From assembly GCA_022984795.1 (NCBI GenBank), contig JALIHJ010000012.1:186001-250000 (forward strand): DNA of 64,000 nt. The letters are read 5' to 3'. The stretch comes from Fabrea salina. Taxonomy: Eukaryota > Ciliophora > Heterotrichea > Heterotrichida > Fabreidae. Shown piece by piece: positions 9,661 through 17,444 of the stretch (positions are counted from its first letter, which is position 1; every line of letters starts with the position of its first letter). The translations under genes and the position numbers were made by a program. The notes under the pieces were generated by a model that was given only the letters and a program-made list of their open reading frames with translations, was not told the DNA's origin and did not search any database.

Positions 9661-10959
9661 TTAACAGTGGTAATCTAGCAGTTCAGGGTAGTTCTTAACT
9701 AGCTTTGTGAAAATCCTTTTTCCAAACACAGAGGCTTTGAGGTCTTCTAAAGCAGGCTGGATGCTTTGCAGCATAAGTGCTTTTAAAGGGTGCTGTGCAA
9801 TAGCTAAGGCTCTTTGGACAACATAGTTGGCATACTGGTCTTTTATCATAAGTTTTACTTGTTTTTCCTTAGCAATCTCCTTGATCATGTCTTCCTGGAC
9901 TTTGCCTTTGTTCAACTGAAGGCACTTCTCAATTACGTTTGAGGAAAACTTCTGAGTGGAGAGTTCTGTCATGTTTCCTATAAAAATGTATGCAAGTTTT
10001 GAATTAGCTTCTTGGTCGTTCAAGTCCAACACGTATTGCACCACGTAGTTCCCGAAAGCATCTTGTACGAGTTCTACTGAGTTTTCAATGATTTTTTCAA
10101 CTAACTCTGCGCGCTGTGGACTGTTGGCAGCGTCAATACTTCTCTGGAGCACACAGCATCCATGTCTGTGCTTGGCAATGTCTACTAAGTGTTTGCAAGC
10201 AGTGTCATACACGAATTGATCCCAAGGCGCCGACAAAGAGTGCAGGATGCGCTGAATTACGTGGTTTCCGTTTATGTCTTTGATAAGGGTGAGTGCAGAG
10301 TCTCTGAAGCAGGCCACAAGTGCAGGGAGGTGACGGGGGTACTGGGAGAAGATGTCTATGAGTTTTTGGGTGGCCCTGGTTCCGTGTTGGTCAAGTGATA
10401 TCTTCTCGAGGTCTTTTGACACTAGGTTCAATATTGACACTAAAAAGCTTTCTTCAGAAACTTCAAAGAGTTTTTGGCACAGGTAATTTCCAAAGGGATG
10501 CACCATCAGCGACCCAAGCTCATCAAAAACTTGTTCGTAAATGGTTTGGTAAGTGAAGGGGTTTTGCTCCTCTAGTTTTTTTTGAAGGAACCTGCAGCCT
10601 ACTTGGTCGCGGGCCATTTCCAAAGCACGGGTGTGGATGGTATGTGCTGAGTAAGGCGTGGGGTAGTAAGGGTAGTCGTAACTAGGGATGGGAGATTCTT
10701 CTTCTATGCAGCTCTTGATGACACTGTTGACTAAGTTAGTTTGGAAGTCTTCAGTGTCAGAGCTTGGGTTGGAGCAGTCTGCTAAATCTTGGGGCGAAGG
10801 AGTCTGGGTGCTTTGGGTGTTGATGAACTCTGAAAAAGCTGCAGCGTAAGAGCTCTACGTTAAAGTTACCGAGTAAGCAAAGAGCATTTTGGAGTTGAGT
10901 AAAGGAGGTGCTGACGTAGAGCGCAAAAGTTCTAGGTCTTCTTGAGACTGATCCGACAT
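9661..10959 (-). CDS. Pumilio/PUF-family RNA-binding protein (two exons)
   Basis: The ATG at 10959 opens a 30-codon first exon (MSDQSQEDLELLRSTSAPPL) that is joined across a 15-nt intron at 10855-10869 to the rest, giving 427 residues. The C-terminal 320 or so residues are a PUF domain: repeats with signatures DQVGCRFLQKKLEE, HPFGNYLCQKLFE, DQHGTRATQKLID, DINGNHVIQRIL, HRHGCCVLQRSID, DAFGNYVVQYVLD, SNVIEKCL and DQYANYVVQRAL. Such repeats each bind one base of single-stranded RNA, usually in 3' UTRs, to repress or localise mRNA. The N-terminal 100 residues are Ser/Thr/Pro-rich and probably disordered. Its start codon lies 81 bp from that of the divergent gene at 11041. Confidence 0.95.
10855..10869 (-). 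other. 15-nt spliceosomal intron in the PUF gene
   Basis: On the minus strand it reads GTAACTTTAACGTAG. It sits between two codons (phase 0: ...FAYS then SSYAAAF...). The internal TAA would stop translation if the segment were kept. The TTTAAC core may be the branch site. Length and form match heterotrich ciliate introns. Confidence 0.92.
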
Positions 10960-11040
10960 TTACAAACGTTTAAAGATATTATTCCAGTGCCTTTAAAGTT
11001 AGTTTTAACAAGGTTCATTTATTCAATAATATACTTTAAA

Positions 11041-12460
11041 ATGCTTGATGGTTCGCCTAGTGAGTTTAACTCTAGAAAAAGAAGGGGCAGTATGCAGTTT
11101 GACCCAGACTACTTAAACTCCCACATAGAATACGATGACTTGAGGAAAAAAAACCAAGTTCATCTTGAAGGCCACCAAAGAAAAAAGGCTTTTGCGTTTA
11201 AACAAAACCTAGAACCCCCAGTTCAGGCAAAGCCAGAACATTTTTCTGCAACTCAAGCTAAACACTACGCTAAAGAAAGCATCTCCACTGTAATAGAAAA
11301 CCAAGAAATTCCTGAAAGTTTAAATCGCCACAACTTGAAGATGAGTCTTAAGAAAATGTACGACACCAACCCTAACTTAAAACTCAGACAAATATTCCAA
11401 AGAACTAGGTTCAACAACCAGTTAACTCCTAGTTCTAGAACCACTAAGTCTTCTTTCCTAAACACTTCCAAAAAGTCAATTGAAAGAAGCACTGAAACTT
11501 TCAAAAAAACTCCTAACAGACTAACTCCTAACAGGAAGAAACCCATTATAGCCACTGACTCTTCTCTTAGAAGAAACGAAGCAAAACTCATCATGGACGA
11601 GTTAAAAAGCATCAACGAACCCAAAATCTGGGAAAAAGTCCTTAAAAACTTCAAGAAAAAGCCTGAATTGCTTTTAGACTTGATTCCTTTGCCTGAAAAT
11701 AGGTATTGTTTAACTAGGTTCAAGGAAGTTTACTCCAAGGATAAGAAGCACTAGACACGGGTACTCTCCTTCAAGAAACACCAAAAACCCTTCTAAGTCT
11801 CCACACTCTAGAACAGGCAGACTCAAAATCAGAAACAAAAGACGCTCCCAAACAAGTTCGCCCAAGGAAGAAGTTCCCAGGTCAACCACTCCAATTAAGG
11901 TACAAACTCTTCTCCATGAGAACCCTGAAGAATCACTGACTGAGGACTGGCACTTGTCACTTCTTAACTTTTTAATCAGAGAAAAAAAAAACCCTGAAGT
12001 AGACATACTTTACGAAGACGAACTCGAATGCCTAATCAGAGGACTCCCCACTGATGAAGACCAACTAGAAGCTATTTTCGAAAAAGGCAACAAAACCCTA
12101 AACGAACTCCTCATAGAAATGCTTGGAACTAAAGAAGACGTTGAAAGGTTCAGCGAAAGATTTTCTTCTAAAAAAAGAGGCCAAATCAGGGAACTCCTAG
12201 CAAAGTGCTTAGATCTGTGGAAAGTCAGGAACGAAACTGAAGTTATTTTAAGGTTGATTCACAAAAGAGAAGCCCTTGTTAAGGACCACTGCAATACCAG
12301 AGAAGAAGTACTTAAAATTTATAAGTTAGGCAAAGAAATCCGAGAAAAGCTAGATGCTTGGGTTAAGGACGAACTAATACCTTTTGACAAATTTGTATAC
12401 AAAGGTAGAAATTACATTCAAAAAATATCTGAAGATGTTGCTGTTCTTCAAAAAAACTAG
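11041..12460 (+). CDS. Unrecognised basic, helical-tailed protein in two frames
   Basis: The ATG at 11041 (MLDGSPSEFNSRKRRGSMQF) opens a Lys/Arg/Ser-rich N-terminal half. Its frame closes at a TAG at 11752, yet from about 11714 the +1 frame reads on as equally coherent protein (SPSRNTKNPSKSPHSRT, then a helical region from LTEDWHLSLLNFLIREKK to VAVLQKN). Removing 22 nt at 11703-11724 joins the halves into about 465 residues. The C-terminal half is rich in charged helices, with EELLAKCL-like and REKLDAWVKDEL stretches, but no named domain was recognised. A basic, S/P-rich front and helical back suggest a cytoskeletal or basal-body protein; that is a guess. The frame could equally be broken by an assembly indel. 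Confidence 0.65.
11703..11724 (+). other. Candidate intron at the frame change in the gene at 11041
   Basis: The first 15 bases, GTATTGTTTAACTAG, look exactly like the 15-nt introns of this window, including the TTTAAC core, but removing only 15 leaves the downstream frame closed by a TAG. Using the next AG (at 11723-11724, 22 nt in all) restores a single open frame. Either the longer form is spliced, or a 15-nt intron lies next to a one-base assembly error. Confidence 0.45.
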
Positions 12461-12491
12461 CAAGTAGAGATAAGTAAGTAGCATAGTTAAT

Positions 12492-12908
12492 TCAAAAGTT
12501 AAGAAGTGCTTGGCGACTCCTGTTGTGGCTAAACCTGGACTCTCCAATGTTTTTTGCCAGAAAAGCTTTGCTAGTGTGTTTTTGGGTGATCCTTGGCAGT
12601 ACATCATTTTTAATTTCAGGCTTGGACTTTCGGAAGCCATTGTATAGTTTCCTAAGTGGAGAGTTAAGGTTGTACTTAAACTTTTTAGCACTCAAAGTGG
12701 TTTTTGGAAGTTGTTCAAAACTGAAAACAGACCTGTTAGGACTAAGTCCACTAGTAATGCACTCTAGTCCTTTTTTGGAGTTTTCAGGCACTATAGTTTT
12801 CTTCGGCAGTCTAATAAAACTTTTAAGCACTCCTCTAGAATGCTTTGGTTTGTTTTGGGGTGTTAAAGAAGCTTCAGTGTTTTTAAAAGATTTTGTGTAT
12901 GGTTCCAT
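12492..12908 (-). CDS. Small basic Ser/Lys-rich protein, unrecognised
   Basis: 138 residues starting MEPYTKSFKNTEASLTPQNK and ending in a TGA stop. Very basic, rich in Lys, Arg, Ser, Pro and Asn, with no membrane segment and no named domain. SPNRSVFSF and NSPLRKLYNGF are short Ser-Pro or Arg-containing motifs that could be phosphorylated, for instance by a CDK. It resembles in composition the proteins at 16774, 31597, 45522, 49142 and 63730 and may, like them, be a disordered cytoskeleton-associated protein. Located 16 bp downstream of the membrane-protein gene on the same strand and convergent with the gene ending at 12460 (31 bp apart). Confidence 0.7.
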   Translation of the reverse strand: MEPYTKSFKNTEASLTPQNKPKHSRGVLKSFIRLPKKTIVPENSKKGLECITSGLSPNRSVFSFEQLPKTTLSAKKFKYNLNSPLRKLYNGFRKSKPEIKNDVLPRITQKHTSKAFLAKNIGESRFSHNRSRQALLNF

Positions 12909-12924
12909 TTAATAGTCCTAATTA

Positions 12925-13644
12925 TTAAAAATCAGTTTGGCCAAAACTTAAAATCAGCGACTCAGGAATCAAGTCTTCTCTCTTAAACTTGAGTTTAAAC
13001 CTCAGCAGTAAATGTCCTAAATAAAAAGCTAAGGAAATGATTCCAAACATTGCCAGAATATAAAGGTATGTGTACACGTCTTTGTAGTTCCACAACTTGT
13101 AAACTGGCTCTGCACTCAGCGAGTACACTGCGTTCAAGGCTAAGTATGCAAGGGTGCACAGGTACACTAACTGCAAGTGCCTCCGCAAAAAAGCAATGTT
13201 GTTGTTTAAAGCCTCAAAAACAAGCAAAGCAGGAGTTCCTGCATGAATCAATATTGTCAAGTAAAGAGGGTAGTCCCAAGACTCAGTTGGAAAAACAGCA
13301 GCCCAAAACAGAACCACAGTGTTCATGTTCAGGCACCAAATCAACTCAAACAGAAAGTGAGTGAACTTCCAACAAGAGTTGCGTCCGTAGTTAACTAAAC
13401 ACATTAGGAAGTACAGACTTGTCAAAATCTGATTAATACTTCCAAAATCTAGCAAACGCTTTACACTAAATTTTGTTTCAAAGTAAATAACTAGAACGGC
13501 AATACAGTAAGTAAAACTCAGAACTCTGTATATAAAAAATAACCCTTTCTGAATAAAAATACTGTCGCCTATGTAATCTTTAGTAGTGTATGGCCAGTAG
13601 TAGTGGTCAAAGCGTGTTAAGCAAGATTTACTCACCTCCTCCAT
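12925..13644 (-). CDS. Multipass membrane protein, possibly FAR-17a/AIG1 or rolling-stone-like
   Basis: 239 residues with about six hydrophobic segments (about 30-52, 68-85, 95-125, 130-150, 163-185 and 195-215). The central stretch FTHFLFELIWCLNMN followed by LTILIHAGTPALLVFEAL recalls the AIG1/FAR-17a and rolling-stone families, in which a membrane His and nearby polar residues lie in similar positions; AIG1 proteins hydrolyse fatty-acid esters of hydroxy fatty acids. The match is by eye and weak. The C-terminus is basic then ends with a short hydrophilic tail. Start codon is only 16 bp from that of the glucan water dikinase gene, read the opposite way. Confidence 0.6.
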   Translation of the reverse strand: MEEVSKSCLTRFDHYYWPYTTKDYIGDSIFIQKGLFFIYRVLSFTYCIAVLVIYFETKFSVKRLLDFGSINQILTSLYFLMCLVNYGRNSCWKFTHFLFELIWCLNMNTVVLFWAAVFPTESWDYPLYLTILIHAGTPALLVFEALNNNIAFLRRHLQLVYLCTLAYLALNAVYSLSAEPVYKLWNYKDVYTYLYILAMFGIISLAFYLGHLLLRFKLKFKREDLIPESLILSFGQTDF

Positions 13645-13660
13645 TTATATATCTAGATAA
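13645..13660. promoter_or_regulatory. 16-bp divergent spacer between two start codons
   Basis: The spacer reads TTATATATCTAGATAA, an AT-rich sequence with a TATATA core lying between the membrane-protein ATG (13644, minus) and the glucan water dikinase ATG (13661, plus). Any promoter for either gene must lie here or inside the other's coding sequence. Similar TATAAAT-like strings sit just upstream of many start codons in the window. Confidence 0.5.
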
Positions 13661-16600
13661 ATGTCAAGCTTCGAGACAGAATCTCAGACACTTAAGTCGT
13701 ACAGCTCTAGTTACGAGTACGAGTTTACCCAAGAAAAGAAAGTAGTTGTTGGAGTCAAAGAAATGGAGGACTCTTACTATGTGAAGTTTGCAGCAAACTG
13801 GGATAACCTTATACTGCATTGGGGTGTAGGACTAAAACGAGCAAAGGATTGGGCATGCCCCAACCTCCAATCCCAAATTAAACTTCCCGATAACACTACC
13901 CAATTCGACGACAAAGCTTCTCAGTCACCCTTTGTGGAACTTGAGACTGACTGCAGCATCTGCGAAATCACCTTTGAAAGCAAAGACCAGGCCCCCAAGC
14001 AACTAAACTTTGTGCTTAAGCGAGAAGGCATTTGGTACAACAACAACGGAATGAACTACGGAGTGACCATAAAAGTAGAGCCTAGAGACTTTAAGTTTGC
14101 AACACGCACCAACCAAGAACTGGTGGATGAAATCATAGAAGCCGAAATGTCACATAACTCCTGGACTCTGATGCACAGATTCAACATGTGCAGAGAGTGG
14201 TTGTACAAAGTCCAAGAAGACCTAGATGGACTTGCCTGGATCTTTGTGTGGATGAGGTATTCACAGTTGCGAAAACTGGACTGGCAACGCAACTACAACA
14301 CCAAGCCAAGAGAACTGTCACATGCCCAAAAAGAGCTGACAATTGCAATTGCTGAAAAGATAACTCAGGCTTCTTCTGAAGGATTAGTTTCTCCCCTTGT
14401 GATGTACAGAAACATTCTAAGGACTTTTGGAAAGGGAGGAGACTCTGCCCTAGGCCAAAGAATCAGGGACGGAATTCTGGAACTGATGCACAAGCACAAG
14501 ATGCGCGAGGTGTTTTACGAAGAGTGGCACCAAAAGCTCCACAACAACACTACACCTGATGACATCGGAATCTGTGAAGCAGCAATCGCTTTTAACGAGA
14601 CAGGGGACATGAGTAAGTACTGGGAAGTGCTTGACTCACACGGAATTACTAAAGAAAGACTTAAGAGCTTCGAAAGAGGTATCCACCACGAGCCTTCTTA
14701 CGTTCCTCAGATCTTGCCTGAGTTGTACGAGTTCTTAAAAGTGCTTAAAGCTGTGCACTCTTCAACAGACATAATCTCCAACACAGACCACGTAAGAGGC
14801 TTTGCTAGTGGAGAGCTTATGAGTAAACTTGAAGAGGTTCTGCAAAACTTAGAGCACTTCGACAAGATTCTGCAGATGGAAAGAGTAGGCGAAGCCAGAA
14901 AGTTACTAGAAAGAACAGCCAACAAGCAGGATTTAGGACAGTTCAGGGAGTTTGTGTACCTAGACATTAGTTTAGAGGTTTACCTCAGACAGCTTTGTGA
15001 ACAGATAATTCACTACGACATCAAGGCAAAACACTTAACTCGGGAAATCAAAGTGCTTGTGCAGAACCTCATAATGCTTGGCAAAAACCAAGAAATCCAA
15101 GTTGCCTTTGAGGACTGGGAAGAACAACAAAGCAGGTATGCAGAACAAATCGAAGAAAAAGAAAACGCTTTGATTATGAAAGCTTCAGGGGACAGAATTC
15201 TAAGAGCACTAGGTGCTTATGTAGACGCTTACAACTCTTTGATAGACAGCAAGTCTAAGTACCTTGGGGAGCAGTTTGAAGTGGAAGACGAAGTAAAAAA
15301 CATTTTTACTGAAGAGGTGATTAGAGGGTCTTTGATATTTGCTGTGTCTATGGTTTCTAAGAAACTAGACAAACAACTCAGAGAACTAGGAGGAGTTAAG
15401 CCTTGGCAGTTCATTTGTCCAGTTCCTAAAGTTCAAGGACAACTCCGCAGAGTAAGTTCTCTGCACGAAGTTTCTTACAAAAAGTACGAAGAAAGAACTA
15501 TTTTAGTTGCTGAAAAAGTCAGTGGAGAAGAAGAAATCCCTGAAGGAGTTGTAGGAGTGATTTGTGGAACTGAAATAGACGCTTTGGCACACGTGTGTGT
15601 AAGGGCTAGGAACGCAAGGGTGCTTTTAGCAGTTTGCTTTAACTTTGAAGAACTTCAAGAAATCGAAAAACTAGACGGACAGTGGGTAGAAGGTGTTATG
15701 GCTAGTTCTGGAGGACTTGAAGTAACTCCTAGTCACCAAGCCAAGCAAGTGTTTTCGGACAACTTAAGTGCTCCTATGCACATCAAAAAACCCAAAGCTA
15801 TGAAAGATGTAGTCATCAACGCTAGTCAGTTTGAAGAAGGAGTAACTGGAAGCAAAGCTAACAACTGTGCTTTCCTCAAAAACTTGCCTGGAGACACTTT
15901 TAAGGTGCCTGAAGCAGTAGCTGTTCCTTACAGGGTTTGTGAGCACATGCTGAGCTTGCCAGCCAACTCTGAAAGGAAAGCCAAAATACAGGAACTAGAA
16001 GGAATGCTTGAAGGAGAAGTAGTTTACAGCGAGTCAAAAGACATTTTGGACGAAATCAAAAAGTTAGTTATGGAAATTGAAGTTGGCGAAGAAGAGAAAC
16101 AAAAAATCGCTCAAGGACTCCAAAAACTAGGAATCAAAAGTAGTGACTGGGAAGAAGCCTGGAAAGGAATAAAGTCAGTTTGGAGTAGCAAGTACAACGA
16201 ACGAGCTTACCTCAACTTAATGAAGAAAAGAGCCAGCATTACAGACGTGAGGATGTCTGTGTTATGTCAAGAAGTTGTTACCGGGGACTATGCCTACGTG
16301 CTGCATACCAAAAATCCTTTTAACAACAACCAGAACGAAATCTACGGAGAGTTAGTACTGGGTTTAGGAGAAACTCTTGTCGGGGCCTACGAAGGCAAGT
16401 CGTTTTCTTTTGTGGTGAACAAAAACACCGGGGAGATTGACATTAAGTCATTTCCTAACAAGTCAGTTGCTTTGAGAGGAAGTGGGTATATTTTTAGGTC
16501 AGATTCCAACAGCGAAGACTTAGCAGAGTTTGCAGGGGCAGGTTTGTTCGACAGCTTCTTGATGCAAGAAGCGCAGTCTGAAGTTCTTTCTTACAAACAA

Positions 16601-16762
16601 GAAAGAATTTACTCTGACAAAGCATTTAGAACAGAACTGATAGAGAACTTGAAGCAGATAGGGATTCAAGTAGAAGAAGCTTTTAGAGGTGTGCCTCAAG
16701 ACATCGAAGGAGTGATAAAGGACGGCCAGTACTACGTTGTTCAGTCCAGGGCACAGGTTTAA
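13661..16762 (+). CDS. GWD: Alpha-glucan water dikinase
   Basis: 1033 residues in one open frame. The enzyme transfers the beta-phosphate of ATP to C6 of glucosyl units in starch-like glucan through a phospho-His intermediate, making the polymer accessible to degradation. An N-terminal glucan-binding-like region (about 25-110, with LILHWGVG) is followed by the family hallmark EEWHQKLHNNTTPDDIGICE (about 287). The phospho-His domain has LAHVCVRARNARVLL with the catalytic His near 644. The C-terminal nucleotide-binding domain shows IFRSDSNSEDLAEFAGAG and ends YYVVQSRAQV, as in PEP-synthase-like enzymes. Length is shorter than plant GWD (about 1400), consistent with fewer N-terminal binding modules. 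It implies amylopectin-type reserve glucan. Confidence 0.95.
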   Translation: MSSFETESQTLKSYSSSYEYEFTQEKKVVVGVKEMEDSYYVKFAANWDNLILHWGVGLKRAKDWACPNLQSQIKLPDNTTQFDDKASQSPFVELETDCSICEITFESKDQAPKQLNFVLKREGIWYNNNGMNYGVTIKVEPRDFKFATRTNQELVDEIIEAEMSHNSWTLMHRFNMCREWLYKVQEDLDGLAWIFVWMRYSQLRKLDWQRNYNTKPRELSHAQKELTIAIAEKITQASSEGLVSPLVMYRNILRTFGKGGDSALGQRIRDGILELMHKHKMREVFYEEWHQKLHNNTTPDDIGICEAAIAFNETGDMSKYWEVLDSHGITKERLKSFERGIHHEPSYVPQILPELYEFLKVLKAVHSSTDIISNTDHVRGFASGELMSKLEEVLQNLEHFDKILQMERVGEARKLLERTANKQDLGQFREFVYLDISLEVYLRQLCEQIIHYDIKAKHLTREIKVLVQNLIMLGKNQEIQVAFEDWEEQQSRYAEQIEEKENALIMKASGDRILRALGAYVDAYNSLIDSKSKYLGEQFEVEDEVKNIFTEEVIRGSLIFAVSMVSKKLDKQLRELGGVKPWQFICPVPKVQGQLRRVSSLHEVSYKKYEERTILVAEKVSGEEEIPEGVVGVICGTEIDALAHVCVRARNARVLLAVCFNFEELQEIEKLDGQWVEGVMASSGGLEVTPSHQAKQVFSDNLSAPMHIKKPKAMKDVVINASQFEEGVTGSKANNCAFLKNLPGDTFKVPEAVAVPYRVCEHMLSLPANSERKAKIQELEGMLEGEVVYSESKDILDEIKKLVMEIEVGEEEKQKIAQGLQKLGIKSSDWEEAWKGIKSVWSSKYNERAYLNLMKKRASITDVRMSVLCQEVVTGDYAYVLHTKNPFNNNQNEIYGELVLGLGETLVGAYEGKSFSFVVNKNTGEIDIKSFPNKSVALRGSGYIFRSDSNSEDLAEFAGAGLFDSFLMQEAQSEVLSYKQERIYSDKAFRTELIENLKQIGIQVEEAFRGVPQDIEGVIKDGQYYVVQSRAQV

Positions 16763-16773
16763 TTCATATTAAA

Positions 16774-17409
16774 ATGGAACTTAAAAGAATCGAAAACATC
16801 GAACGCTTGCTTGAAAGAATGCGTGAAGAAAACTCTTCTTACTCAAAAAAGAAGTCAGTTGTAGAACAAAACGAAGAAAGTTCTGAAGAAGAACAACCCC
16901 AAAAACTCCCTTCAAGGTACCCCATTCACAAGCCCGCATCTTCTTCCGAAGACTCAGAAGAACTCTCAGAAGAGGAGGCTCCAGAAAACAACTCACCTTC
17001 TTTCGGGTCTTTCAAGTCCAAGCTAGGCCCTCCTATGCGCGTAGAAAAGCAACCTCAAGAAAAACCTCAGAGACCGGGAACGGCCAAAGTCCCCAGACCT
17101 AGCTCAGCCAGGACGCTAAAAACGCCCTCGGTGATGTACTCACAAACTCCAAGGAAAAAGAAAACCGATCCTGTGTCTCTTTTCCAACAAAGACAAAGAG
17201 AATGGAAGTCCAATCCCTTTTTAAAAGCCAACACCAATAAAGAAGGCAGAAAACTCAACTTGGCTCCTTCTAACTTCCAAAAAGACTTTTACTTAGTTAA
17301 AAACAGAAACGTCCACGACTACAGGTACACTTATAAGCCTCCTCACGAAAAAAGAAGGGATGACGTCAGACTCAATACTAGAATGCGCTTAATGTCACAG
17401 GATATGTAA
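16774..17409 (+). CDS. Basic, Ser/Glu/Pro-rich low-complexity protein
   Basis: 211 residues from the ATG at 16774, 11 bp after the previous stop. A short N-terminal helix (IENIERLLERMREE) leads into an acidic Ser/Glu tract (about 30-75), then a Lys/Pro/Arg-rich region (about 80-150) with RPGTAKVPRPSSARTLKTPS, and a C-terminal stretch with FQKDFYLVKNRNVHDYRYTY and KRRDDVRLNTRMRLM. No named domain. The RPGTAKVPRPSSAR type of repeat resembles microtubule-binding linkers of ciliary proteins; this is only an impression. Confidence 0.7.
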   Translation: MELKRIENIERLLERMREENSSYSKKKSVVEQNEESSEEEQPQKLPSRYPIHKPASSSEDSEELSEEEAPENNSPSFGSFKSKLGPPMRVEKQPQEKPQRPGTAKVPRPSSARTLKTPSVMYSQTPRKKKTDPVSLFQQRQREWKSNPFLKANTNKEGRKLNLAPSNFQKDFYLVKNRNVHDYRYTYKPPHEKRRDDVRLNTRMRLMSQDM

Positions 17410-17444
17410 CCTTTAATCATGCCTAATCTTTTCTAAGTAAATAA

